A DNA stretch of 64,000 bases from Flammeovirgaceae bacterium SG7u.111 (GTDB taxonomy: Bacteria > Bacteroidota > Bacteroidia > Cytophagales > Flammeovirgaceae), in contig CP139021.1 of NCBI GenBank assembly GCA_034044135.1, positions 1,813,635-1,877,634 on the forward strand. The letters are read 5' to 3'. A program made the translations under genes and the position numbers. Position 1 is the stretch's first letter; the number at the start of each line of letters is the position of its first letter. This document shows positions 24,007 through 31,865 of the stretch, one piece after another. The notes under the pieces were generated by a model. It ran no database searches. It was not told the DNA's origin and saw nothing but the letters and a program-made list of their open reading frames with translations.

Positions 24007-24186
24007 ATTTGTATAACAGGACAATTCCTGCTCCACAGCGGCTGTTATTTTTCTAATGGGCTGAACGTTCTTTTCCTGTTTTAAGAAGAAGCTCAACACG
24101 GTATAAATGTACGAAAAACTTTGTTTGAAGGGATGTGTAGAGAAGATGTTTTTTATACCCCTGTTCACCCTTCCAACTCTCATTAA
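24001..24186. repeat. Long dispersed repeat, copy B, upstream of the orphan gene
   Basis: It aligns with 21548-21715 from GCTAACATTTG through TAACAGGACAATTCCTG to CTGTTCACCCTTCCAAC. It has an extra CTCCACAGCGGCTG inside the hairpin, so its stem-loop is longer. It runs straight into a shortened REP-like copy. Confidence 0.65.
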
Positions 24187-24219
24187 CCCGCTCTTCGGCA
24201 ATTGAAATTCCGAAGCCTC
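24187..24219. repeat. REP-like palindromic repeat, copy 3 (short)
   Basis: Only the left arm CCCGCTCTTCGGCAATTG and GAAGCCTCG are kept. It abuts the long repeat copy B. Confidence 0.5.
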
Positions 24220-24261
24220 GAAGAGGCGACATGTTTATAGCCACATAATAGCTTAGGGTAC

Positions 24262-24303
24262 AGCCCTGAAGGGGCGAAATAAGTATATCGCCCCTTCAGG
24301 GCT
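24262..24303. repeat. Perfect 16-base-stem hairpin
   Basis: AGCCCTGAAGGGGCGA and its exact complement surround a 10-base loop. About 40 bases on, CCGTCCCTTCGGGACTT forms a second small hairpin. These look like dispersed extragenic palindromes and not a terminator, because there is no T-run and no gene end next to them. Confidence 0.55.
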
Positions 24304-24420
24304 AGTTTGTTTTTTTGCCCTTTCTATAAATATACCGTCCCTTCGGGACTTAAGAACCTGATTGTTTTAAGTCATATAAAGTTCCATGCCGAATAGCTGA
24401 TTTTATATGAACAGGTACTT

Positions 24421-24469
24421 AAAAGGATAGGCGGGAGATTCCGCATCTACGTGCGGAATGATTCCTTGT
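24421..24469. repeat. Short palindromic repeat, copy 2
   Basis: The same hairpin core ATTCCGCA-TCTACG-TGCGGAAT and flanks as 22623-22670. It lies just beyond the stop of the DUF1593 gene, where it might also act as a transcript end. Confidence 0.65.
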
Positions 24470-24482
24470 CATAACCTCAAGC

Positions 24483-25910
24483 CTATTTAGGCTGTATTGT
24501 TACTATCACCCTTTTGTACCTAGTCAGTTGAGGAGTACCTCTATCTGTCACCTTCAATATGAAGTGGGCAGTAACTTCTTGCTCTACTTCTGGAGCTTTG
24601 GCATGGGCGCTATGTATATTTTCAGCTCCTTCTATCTTTATTGGTTTGGGGTAAGTGCCTGCTTCGGGGTAGTTGAACCACAAAAAGCTGAAGCTGTCCC
24701 CATCGGGGTCGGTCGTTTCAAAAGCATCCAAATGAATGCTTTCCCCTGCTTTTACCGTAAGCCGGTCGGGGTGGCTCAGCACGGGAACAGGTGGGTGGTT
24801 GGCTTCTTTATAAGAGCTAGTGCACCAATCCATTCGGGCAGCAAAATCGTTTTGGAAATCGTCTCTCCAGCGCCATAAAGTTACTTTATCATCATTGAAG
24901 GAAACGGTGTCTTGTTTGACTGTACGGCCATATTTCCTGTGAACGTAAGGCGTATAGCTATCGGCGGCATTCGTCCAAATATCTCTTGTTTCAGGAGCTA
25001 TGGTAACAATGGAGCCGCCTTCTTTCATGGCAGAGAAATCGGGCTTGTAGAGTTCGTAGCGACCGCCCCAGCCGCCCCACTGGGGATGCTCTGCCGCATT
25101 CAGCCCATTGGGGATAAGCGATAAAAAAGCCGGTGTATCGCCTTCCACTCCCCATGCAACGTCAGGATATACCGCACCGAGAGGACCATGCCCTTGCTGT
25201 ATGTGTTGGGCTATCCAGCTATTGCTTATGCTGGTATTGTCTATGCCTTTTATATAACTATTAATCCCTGTCCAAGTGGCAGTGCCATAATCATCGCCAG
25301 GGCTAACGATGTACTGCAAATCGGGGAAGTTGTTCCTTATCCAAATACCGCTATCGTCTTGGTCTGAAATGGTATAGACCCTAAGCTTGGCGATAAGCTT
25401 TGCTGCCTTTTTCTTGCTTTTCTTTTGCTTTATCCTGTCAAGGGCTTGGGCTAAGGTATTTACCCCTCCCCAAACAGATATCCATAAAGGGCGATCGTCG
25501 TCTTCCTCCAATATTTTTATAATCCAATCCGACCCTTCCGAATCTCTTTTTTTACCAACGCCTTCCATGCCATATACAGGAAGCCCGCTTTTGACCACAG
25601 CCGATAATGCCTCTGCCGTAGGATAGCCAGCCTCGTGTTTGAGCAAGTTCGGTTGAACTTTCCCATATGCCTGAATTACTTTCTCTATCGACTCTGGAGC
25701 TACCCTGTTTTGCATCCAGCAAGATGTGGTAGCCACAATCCCTTTGATATCGATTTGGTTGGAATATAAGAGTAGGCGAACCAATGATTGGGTATCGTCG
25801 GGGTCGGCTTCAATATCGGTTAGGATAATTACCCTGTTTTTCTGTTCTGTTTGCCCAAAAAGGGAACTGGTTATCAGAAGGCTAAGCACAAAAAGGTAAA
25901 TGATTTTCAT
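24483..25910 (-). CDS. Secreted DUF1593 protein with nucleoside-hydrolase-like domain
   Basis: In this 475-residue protein, after a signal peptide (LFVLSLLITSSLFGQ), residues about 25-310 resemble inosine-uridine nucleoside hydrolases: VIILTDIEADPDDTQSLVRL holds the DxDxxxDD-like calcium site, and WISVWGGVNTLAQAL follows. A C-terminal beta domain from about 380 (HPPVPVLSHPDRLTVKAGES) has the DUF1593 C-terminal, cadherin-like form with DPDGDSFSFLW. Members often occur with plant or algal polysaccharide enzymes and are called cellulose-binding, with little biochemical proof. It probably acts on a glycoside outside the cytoplasm. It is followed by repeat DNA and lies about 2.5 kb from the agarase genes. 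Confidence 0.85.
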   Translation of the reverse strand: MKIIYLFVLSLLITSSLFGQTEQKNRVIILTDIEADPDDTQSLVRLLLYSNQIDIKGIVATTSCWMQNRVAPESIEKVIQAYGKVQPNLLKHEAGYPTAEALSAVVKSGLPVYGMEGVGKKRDSEGSDWIIKILEEDDDRPLWISVWGGVNTLAQALDRIKQKKSKKKAAKLIAKLRVYTISDQDDSGIWIRNNFPDLQYIVSPGDDYGTATWTGINSYIKGIDNTSISNSWIAQHIQQGHGPLGAVYPDVAWGVEGDTPAFLSLIPNGLNAAEHPQWGGWGGRYELYKPDFSAMKEGGSIVTIAPETRDIWTNAADSYTPYVHRKYGRTVKQDTVSFNDDKVTLWRWRDDFQNDFAARMDWCTSSYKEANHPPVPVLSHPDRLTVKAGESIHLDAFETTDPDGDSFSFLWFNYPEAGTYPKPIKIEGAENIHSAHAKAPEVEQEVTAHFILKVTDRGTPQLTRYKRVIVTIQPK

Positions 25911-25960
25911 ATTTAGTGATTTGGTAAGGAGATAGGGGTTAAATATAGCATTTCTATTTA

Positions 25961-26114
25961 GAGCATGTTTAAAATTTTATGTAAACTGAAAATCAAGAGT
26001 TTATGGTTCTGACTAAATGTTTCCGATTGAGTTTATCGGGATAAGTGAATGAGGAAATATGACGTCAGGTTCATGAAATATTGGTTTTCAGGAAGCAAAA
26101 ATTTACACATGCTC
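25961..26114. mobile_element. MITE related to the IS5-family element (154 bp)
   Basis: The left end GAGCATGTTTAAAATTTTAT matches the IS end at 9577 for its first 13 bases, and the right end is the complement of GAGCATGTGTAAATTTTTG. TTA is duplicated at 25958-25960 and 26115-26117, a TNA site as for the full IS. It has no open frame. Its interior differs from the IS, so it may be mobilised in trans by the transposase of 9598-10365. Confidence 0.72.
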
Positions 26115-26207
26115 TTAAAGTTGAAGCTGTAAATAGATATAAAGTGTAGCAAGCAACCCTTTAAGGCATTTCTCCATTTACCCCATAAAACCTAAACCCC
26201 TTAACTT

Positions 26208-27014
26208 ATGCGAACCTTGCTTTTTCTTATTTTCTTGATTGGAACTTTCTCGTCCTCCTTTGCCTGTTCTGTAGTCTATTATGTGGATAAGGAAACGGGG
26301 AAGGTCTATGTGGCCAACAACGAAGATTATTGGTACGATGTAAAAGCATTTATCCAGCTAGAACCAAGGAGGGGCAAGGAGCTGGCAAGGCTCTGGTACG
26401 GCTGGGACGGCTTTGCCCAAGGAGGTGTGAACGAGGCTGGGCTGTTTTTCGACGGAGCGGTTACGCCAGAGCAAGAGGATGTGGAAACCAAAGGAATGAA
26501 GGGGAATATGGGCGATCAGCTCCTTGCCGGTTGCCGCACGGTAGAGGAGGCGCTTAAGTTTTTGGACGAAAATGGAGTTGCCCTCTCCAATGCGCACATG
26601 ATGCTAGGCGACAAGGCGGGCAACGCCGTAGTAGTAGAGTGGGTGAGGGGCAAACGGGAGTTGCACTGGCTAGCTGATAACAAACTTGTGATGACGAACT
26701 TCCTTCTTTCGGACACTACTCAAGGCAATTACCCCTGCCCTCGGTATGCTTCTATCCAAGAGAATATCGACTTGCTAGAGCAAAAGGAAGAGGCTGCTAC
26801 TTTGCTGAGTGTGGGGAATGTATTGGGCAGGGCTGCCCAGCCTCCCAAGCCCGATGCTGATGGAAAAGTTGGCGGCACGCTTTATTCCTCGTTTATCAAC
26901 CTGAGCGATATGGAATTTGTGATGGTCTATAAGCTAGACAACCAGAAAGTGACTAAGCTGGACTTGGCTACCGAGTTTGCCAATACCAAAAGGCAAAAGA
27001 TTAAGCTGAGATAA
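26208..27014 (+). CDS. Secreted Ntn-type hydrolase (C45/linear amide hydrolase-like)
   Basis: This 268-residue protein has a signal peptide (LLFLIFLIGTFSSSFA) that ends exactly before Cys20 in ACSVVYYVDKETGKVYVANN. Removal would expose that Cys as the N-terminal nucleophile, as in penicillin acylase/acyltransferase and linear amide C-N hydrolases. NNEDYWYD stands where these enzymes have the GRNxD-type motif, and GVNEAGLFFDG matches the conserved GxNExGL region. It should hydrolyse an amide bond in the periplasm; the substrate is unknown. A strong hairpin terminator follows. It is a single-gene transcript between a MITE and the convergent GH16 gene. Confidence 0.75.
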   Translation: MRTLLFLIFLIGTFSSSFACSVVYYVDKETGKVYVANNEDYWYDVKAFIQLEPRRGKELARLWYGWDGFAQGGVNEAGLFFDGAVTPEQEDVETKGMKGNMGDQLLAGCRTVEEALKFLDENGVALSNAHMMLGDKAGNAVVVEWVRGKRELHWLADNKLVMTNFLLSDTTQGNYPCPRYASIQENIDLLEQKEEAATLLSVGNVLGRAAQPPKPDADGKVGGTLYSSFINLSDMEFVMVYKLDNQKVTKLDLATEFANTKRQKIKLR

Positions 27015-27020
27015 AGTAAA

Positions 27021-27049
27021 ACAAGCCTTTAGCAAAGCTAAAGGCTTGT
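27021..27049. terminator. Hairpin terminator between convergent genes
   Basis: A 13-base perfect stem (ACAAGCCTTTAGC / GCTAAAGGCTTGT) with an AAA loop lies six bases past the stop of the Ntn-hydrolase gene. It also lies close to the end of the convergent GH16 gene. Confidence 0.72.
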
Positions 27050-27087
27050 TTGGTTAAATATGAAATGAATTATATTCTACTTCTTTT

Positions 27088-28047
27088 CTATTGCTGAATA
27101 GGCTTATACACCCGTATCCAATCTACGTACATCTTATTTAGGTTATCATCAGCAAGTTCTTCGTCAGTAGCAATAAGCTGAGGAGAACCTTGAACTGGTG
27201 TAGACCTCCATGTTTGGTCTTCCACATTGATGATGATATCCATTTCTTTGGACAAACCAGTTCCTTCGGTAAAGTTCTTAGGGTCTATGGTGTCTTGCCC
27301 TGTAACAGTTCTTACGAGTTTTCCATTTACATAATACTCCAAGTTCCAAGGGTCAATCCAGTATACGCCAATTGTCACCCAGTCATCAATCCAGTTTCTT
27401 ACCCCTTCATAATACCAGCTTCCTTTGTCAGTTGGTTGGTAGTCTTGCAAAGGCTCTCGCACAAATACATGGTGGCTTAGGTGTAGCCTTTCCGAGTACC
27501 ATTGGTTGTCTTGGCGGGTACTTCCGTAGGCTTCCAAAATATCAATTTCTTGGGTATCGTCGGGGCTGAGCAGCCACACATCAGAAGCTAACACCAGCTT
27601 GTTGAGCTTTGCTTTTGCTTCTATAAAAACAGGGTACTGGACCCTTGTTTTGCTGGTTATGCAGCCGGTACTTACTTTATCAGTACCAGGTTTCCTGTTC
27701 GACTCTATAATCAAGTGCTTATTATCTACAGAAACCTGTTCGGGTGTCCAGGCGGTAAGTCCTGGTCCTTTCCATTGGTTGTGGTAGCTATCGTACCATT
27801 TGCTGTTGAATTCAGGGCTTTTGCCTTCGGGTGTAGCCGTATAATTGAAATCATCCGAAACTTCGGATTGAAGTTCCCAGGTCATTCCCTCACCGGCATT
27901 TGCAGGTACGGGGATGCTGGCCCAGTCATAGGTAATAGGCGTTGATTCTTGCTCGGTTTCTTGTGGAACCTCTTTCTGAGGGCTAGCGCAAGAATAAGCG
28001 AGGGTGATAAGTACTAATAGAGAGAAGTGCTTCATTGAGATTTTCAT
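27088..28047 (-). CDS. GH16 beta-agarase/porphyranase-type lipoprotein
   Basis: This 319-residue protein has a lipoprotein signal with Cys20 (LAYSC). The jelly-roll GH16 catalytic motif is present as QEIDILEAYG, with E167 as nucleophile, D169 and E172 as acid/base in the ExDxxE pattern without the extra residue, which is the beta-bulge-less form seen in agarases and carrageenases. WYSERLHLSHHVF and WNLEYYVNGKLVRTV fit the agarase group. It would endo-cleave agar- or porphyran-type galactans at the cell surface. The GH86 enzyme gene is directly upstream on the same strand (36-base gap), so the two act on the same red-algal polysaccharide. Confidence 0.85.
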   Translation of the reverse strand: MKISMKHFSLLVLITLAYSCASPQKEVPQETEQESTPITYDWASIPVPANAGEGMTWELQSEVSDDFNYTATPEGKSPEFNSKWYDSYHNQWKGPGLTAWTPEQVSVDNKHLIIESNRKPGTDKVSTGCITSKTRVQYPVFIEAKAKLNKLVLASDVWLLSPDDTQEIDILEAYGSTRQDNQWYSERLHLSHHVFVREPLQDYQPTDKGSWYYEGVRNWIDDWVTIGVYWIDPWNLEYYVNGKLVRTVTGQDTIDPKNFTEGTGLSKEMDIIINVEDQTWRSTPVQGSPQLIATDEELADDNLNKMYVDWIRVYKPIQQ

Positions 28048-28083
28048 TTTCTGTAAATAGATTTAGTTGGTAATGAATAAGTG

Positions 28084-30354
28084 CTAATTCAAAATGATTT
28101 TTTTACGAAGTGTGAGGTTGCTACTATCCAGTGATATGAAATAAATCCCTTTAGGGCGACCTGTTAGGTTAAGCGTATGACTTGTTCCAGCTACTTTTTC
28201 GGTAAGAATTTTTGAGCCGTTGATATTGAACACATGAATGCTCCCCTCTTTCATTGCTTCAGAGAAATTGACAGTGAACTCACCTTTGCTAGGGTTGGGG
28301 TAAACGATTAGTTTTGCCGCAGCTAAGCCGTCTTCTACCCCCAATGGGTCGGAAGGGGTTGGGTCGTCTATCTGTACCGTGCTGGAAAATACTTGCATAG
28401 TTACGGTGCTGATATGCCCACCATCGTCTATAAAATTGATGGCTACTTCATTGTTAGTTTGTAATAAACTATCAGGTACTTTTATTTCGAGCATACCAAA
28501 GAACTGGTTTCTCAACTCTTGGTCATCACCTCTGTGGTTTTCGACGATAGGAAGTGATTTTCCGTTAAAAAGTATCCTTGGTAATTTGGATTTATCATGG
28601 CCTCTGCCAATGCCTATGCGCAAGATCCCACTATTGAAATTGCCTTTTACAACATTGTTGATCTGGAATTTTTCAAAGGTATTTGCTTGGATAGGTTTAA
28701 GGTAGGTATCGGCATAATACTTCACTTCCTCCTCCACTTCGTCCACCGTTACGTTGCTGGCAAAGGTGTATTCCAAAATAGCCGTAGCTTCGGTGTCGAG
28801 GGTGAAGTTGAGGCTTTGCCCTGGGGTTAGGCTTTTTGTTTCCAATACAGGGGCATTCCCTTCCAACCTTAGTTGTTTAGATTCAATAGAAACGACGCTG
28901 TTAGTTGTATTTCCAAACAGGTTGAGCATGATGCTTTCAGGGTTGTAGTTCAGGTTGCTCAAGATTACATAAGCCTTATTTCCGTCCACATACGTGTCTG
29001 TCATAATATCCAATCCGCTAGATCGGCTATCTACCCGAGTGCCTTTTACATCTGACCACAGTTCGTAAAGCTTTATCATTTCCGTGAATACCCATTCCTC
29101 ACCTGTCTCGCCAGCTCCTTCTTTAGCTTGGCGCATCAGCCTCCATGGGTAAGGCACGCCTGTTCTGCCCCATTCAGCCTTGTTTACTATGAAAGGAATG
29201 ATTTTTAACATGTTGTTTGGCCTCTCCATAAACTGCATCATCATCGGGCTTATCGCCTTCATGAACTGCCAGTCCCTTATCGGGGTCCATTCTTTCCATT
29301 CTATAGAATGATCGCGGCCGCCAAATTCGGAGATCAAGAAAGGTTTTACAGTACCAAACTTCATCTGGCTGTATTGTTCCATCATGTCTAGGGTAGCTTC
29401 TGTGCGACTGCCTTTGAAGTTGATAGGGCCATGAAATGCAGTGCCATTATTGTAATGGTGTTTGTTGAAATCGTAGAGATGGATGGAGAAGAAGTCCATT
29501 TTCTCACCAGATACATCCATGAAGAGTTTCATCCGGTCTTCCCACCTTTGGAAGTTGTTTTCGTCAAAATAGGGGAATGCAGTAGTGTAGCCACCTATCA
29601 TAATATCTGAGTTGTGCCTTCTGATGGCATCGGCAACTTCGTTGTGGTAATTGAAAACATCAATTGGCTTTACCGTGCTGCCCGGGTGTCCATCTATCAG
29701 CTCATAGAGTGGCTCGTTAATGATTTCCATGAACCTTGGTCGGGGAAGTCCTTTGGTAGACGGCTCGCCTTCGTTGCGGTAAAATTCATTGAAATACTGC
29801 CCCATAAAATCTCCAGAAGCATCTGAACCTCCCATTGCCCAAGGTGTTCCTCCACAACAAGGGTTTGTCTCTTGCCCTGGCCAAAAAGGTCGTTCTTGCC
29901 CGCCTACTAGTACATCAACTTTGTCTTCGTATTTGTGCCTGGCCGCATTGTTTACACCATAAACAGTTTCTCTCACATATTTTCCTTGTGAAACGGCATA
30001 ATTAGGGTCGACATAGCCTGGCTTGGAAGGGTGTTCTGTTGCCTGGTTCATGTACCATCCCATGCTGCCATTGTCCCTGCCTAGGTACACATCCAAGTCA
30101 TTAAGAACATACTCCATTTTATCTTCTTCACCAGTCCAGTCACTTTCTGTAAGGCTTGAGTGAAGCACAACAAATTTTTTCCTGTCAAAGGCAGAGATGT
30201 CGCCCACTTTATGCTTCATGTTCAGGTTTACATGCACTGTGGTACTTTGGGCAAAAGTTGGAGCCGTAGAGAAGAGGAGTAGTAGAAGTAAATAGTTTGT
30301 CTTTTGTAAAATTGAGCTCATAGTTTGTGCTGTTTTGTTCATTTCATTTTTCAT
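28084..30354 (-). CDS. GH86 beta-agarase/beta-porphyranase with T9SS C-terminal domain
   Basis: This 756-residue protein has a signal peptide (TNYLLLLLLFSTAPTFAQ) followed by a large (beta/alpha)8 domain: FMEIINEPLYEL has the acid/base glutamate and FLISEFGGRDHS the nucleophile, in the order and spacing of GH86. Beta-rich accessory domains follow from about 480. The last 80 residues (AAKLIVYPNPSKGEFTVNF ... LRKKIILN) are a type A T9SS sorting domain, so the protein is exported by the Bacteroidota gliding/secretion machinery and attached to or released from the surface. It should cut agarose or porphyran internally. The gene is the first of a pair with GH16 and is divergent from the ThuA-like gene. 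Confidence 0.85.
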   Translation of the reverse strand: MKNEMNKTAQTMSSILQKTNYLLLLLLFSTAPTFAQSTTVHVNLNMKHKVGDISAFDRKKFVVLHSSLTESDWTGEEDKMEYVLNDLDVYLGRDNGSMGWYMNQATEHPSKPGYVDPNYAVSQGKYVRETVYGVNNAARHKYEDKVDVLVGGQERPFWPGQETNPCCGGTPWAMGGSDASGDFMGQYFNEFYRNEGEPSTKGLPRPRFMEIINEPLYELIDGHPGSTVKPIDVFNYHNEVADAIRRHNSDIMIGGYTTAFPYFDENNFQRWEDRMKLFMDVSGEKMDFFSIHLYDFNKHHYNNGTAFHGPINFKGSRTEATLDMMEQYSQMKFGTVKPFLISEFGGRDHSIEWKEWTPIRDWQFMKAISPMMMQFMERPNNMLKIIPFIVNKAEWGRTGVPYPWRLMRQAKEGAGETGEEWVFTEMIKLYELWSDVKGTRVDSRSSGLDIMTDTYVDGNKAYVILSNLNYNPESIMLNLFGNTTNSVVSIESKQLRLEGNAPVLETKSLTPGQSLNFTLDTEATAILEYTFASNVTVDEVEEEVKYYADTYLKPIQANTFEKFQINNVVKGNFNSGILRIGIGRGHDKSKLPRILFNGKSLPIVENHRGDDQELRNQFFGMLEIKVPDSLLQTNNEVAINFIDDGGHISTVTMQVFSSTVQIDDPTPSDPLGVEDGLAAAKLIVYPNPSKGEFTVNFSEAMKEGSIHVFNINGSKILTEKVAGTSHTLNLTGRPKGIYFISLDSSNLTLRKKIILN

Positions 30355-30842
30355 AAAATACTTGTGTCAGTTTGTTTGGGTATACCCGTTTTTGACTTGC
30401 TGCTTCCGCAAAATGAAAAGCAGATGAGTGTTTGAAAATATAGAAGAGCGGTGGCTATGTAGGGAGCGAGTTGCTAATGTTGAATCGTTAGTTCAAAGAT
30501 AAGAGGCTTGGTTACTGCCTGACAAGTTTTTAAAATAGAATTAAACTAGACAAGTATTATATTTATAGGTGTATTTGCTTTGTTTTGGTTAAATAGAAAA
30601 TTGGTGAGCTAGATTTTTGGTAAAGAAATAGATAAACCTTGACAAATAGTATTTGTAAGAAAAGGAAGTGTTTGAAGGTCTGACAAGTCTTGATTTGCTT
30701 AAAAAATAGAGGATTGGGTTTAGCCAGATGAATGCTGTTTTCTTTCTCATTTTTTGCATTCGATCCCTGCTGCTTTACATTTGGGAAAAACGAGGATGAC
30801 CAAGCCTTTCTCAAACACTTTATTCACACTTACCCTTTTACT
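30355..30842. other. Divergent promoter region between the GH86 and ThuA-like genes
   Basis: No gene is supported here. Four near-copies of TGACAAGT occur at 30521, 30549 (AGACAAGT), 30640 (TGACAAAT) and 30681. They may be binding sites for a regulator of the galactan genes; the spacing is irregular. Confidence 0.4.
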
Positions 30843-31763
30843 ATGAAAACATATTTCTTAATTGCCCTCTTACTATTAGTACAAGCAAGAATTTGCTTCT
30901 CTCAGACGACTTCCCTGAAGCCCATTCCTCTTACCGAAGCTTGGGAAAATAAGATTTACGAACTAGCTCCCAGCAAAGCTGAAGCTTCCATTTCCAAAAA
31001 ACACAAGGTGCTGCTTTTCTCTCTCCATACTGGTTTCGAGCATTGGGTAATTCCTCATGCCGATGTGGTGGTTGAAGCACTTGGGCAAAAGTCTGGAGCT
31101 TTTGAGGTGGTCAAAAGCAAGGATATTTCCATATTTGAGAAGAAAAACCTAAAGCAATTCGATGCCATTGTCCTGAACAATAACTGCTCGGAACGAGAGA
31201 AAAGAAATATTTTTTACGATGCCCTAAAGGGGGGGCTTACCGAGGAAGAGCGAGTAAAAAAAGCTGTTCAACTAGAAAAAAACTTATTGTCTTTTGTGAA
31301 AAAAGGGGGAGGGCTTGTTGTTTTGCATGGAGGCATAACTATGCAAAACAAGTCGGCTGCTTTTAGCCAGATGGTAGGAGGGAGCTTTGATTACCACCCT
31401 CGCCAGCAAATGCTTGAGCTAAAAGTGGTAGAGCCAGGCCACCCTATCACCAAGGTGTTTGAAGGGAAGTCTTTTTCCCATATAGACGAGCCTTATTTCT
31501 TCAATAATGCGTATTTGGAGAAGGACTTCAAGCCCCTGCTATATGTAGAAACAGCGAAGATTAAGGAGATGAAACATCAGCCGGAAGACAAGCTGAACTA
31601 TGTGTCATGGATTAAAAGGTATGGAAAAGGAAGGGTATTTTATGCATCCCCATCGCACAATGCCCAAAGCTACGAGAACACTGTAATGCTCCAGTTTTAC
31701 CTCAACGGCATCCAGTATGCCTTGGGCGACTTAGAGTGTGGCGATTCCCCCATTGGTCGGTGA
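30843..31763 (+). CDS. Secreted ThuA-like (trehalose-utilisation/DUF4960-type) protein
   Basis: The start is at the ATG at 30843, which gives a signal peptide (YFLIALLLLVQARICFSQ) and 306 residues in all; the ATG at 30732 would add a 37-residue leader without a signal function. The glutamine-amidotransferase-like fold is shown by VLLFSLHTGFEHWVIPHAD, AIVLNNNC, FVKKGGGLVVLHGG, GSFDYHPRQQ and HPITKVF. The close GRVFYASPSHNAQSY is typical of ThuA. Family members are found with sugar catabolism, and some may bind or process oxidised sugars. It lies divergent to the galactanase pair, so a role in galactan sugar processing is inferred. Confidence 0.82.
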   Translation: MKTYFLIALLLLVQARICFSQTTSLKPIPLTEAWENKIYELAPSKAEASISKKHKVLLFSLHTGFEHWVIPHADVVVEALGQKSGAFEVVKSKDISIFEKKNLKQFDAIVLNNNCSEREKRNIFYDALKGGLTEEERVKKAVQLEKNLLSFVKKGGGLVVLHGGITMQNKSAAFSQMVGGSFDYHPRQQMLELKVVEPGHPITKVFEGKSFSHIDEPYFFNNAYLEKDFKPLLYVETAKIKEMKHQPEDKLNYVSWIKRYGKGRVFYASPSHNAQSYENTVMLQFYLNGIQYALGDLECGDSPIGR

Positions 31764-31865
31764 GGAGATTAGGAGAATGAAATTATAAACCCTTTAGCTG
31801 TTTAATCATAAACATCATTCACTAGTTTTGCTGGGTATATAGGTAAGTACCATAAGAAGCTGGCA

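Noticed and set aside
30563-30814. Open frame of 83 codons on the minus strand
   Set aside because: It overlaps the divergent promoter region and the start of the ThuA-like gene, has no domain, and its amino-acid use is that of AT-rich non-coding DNA.
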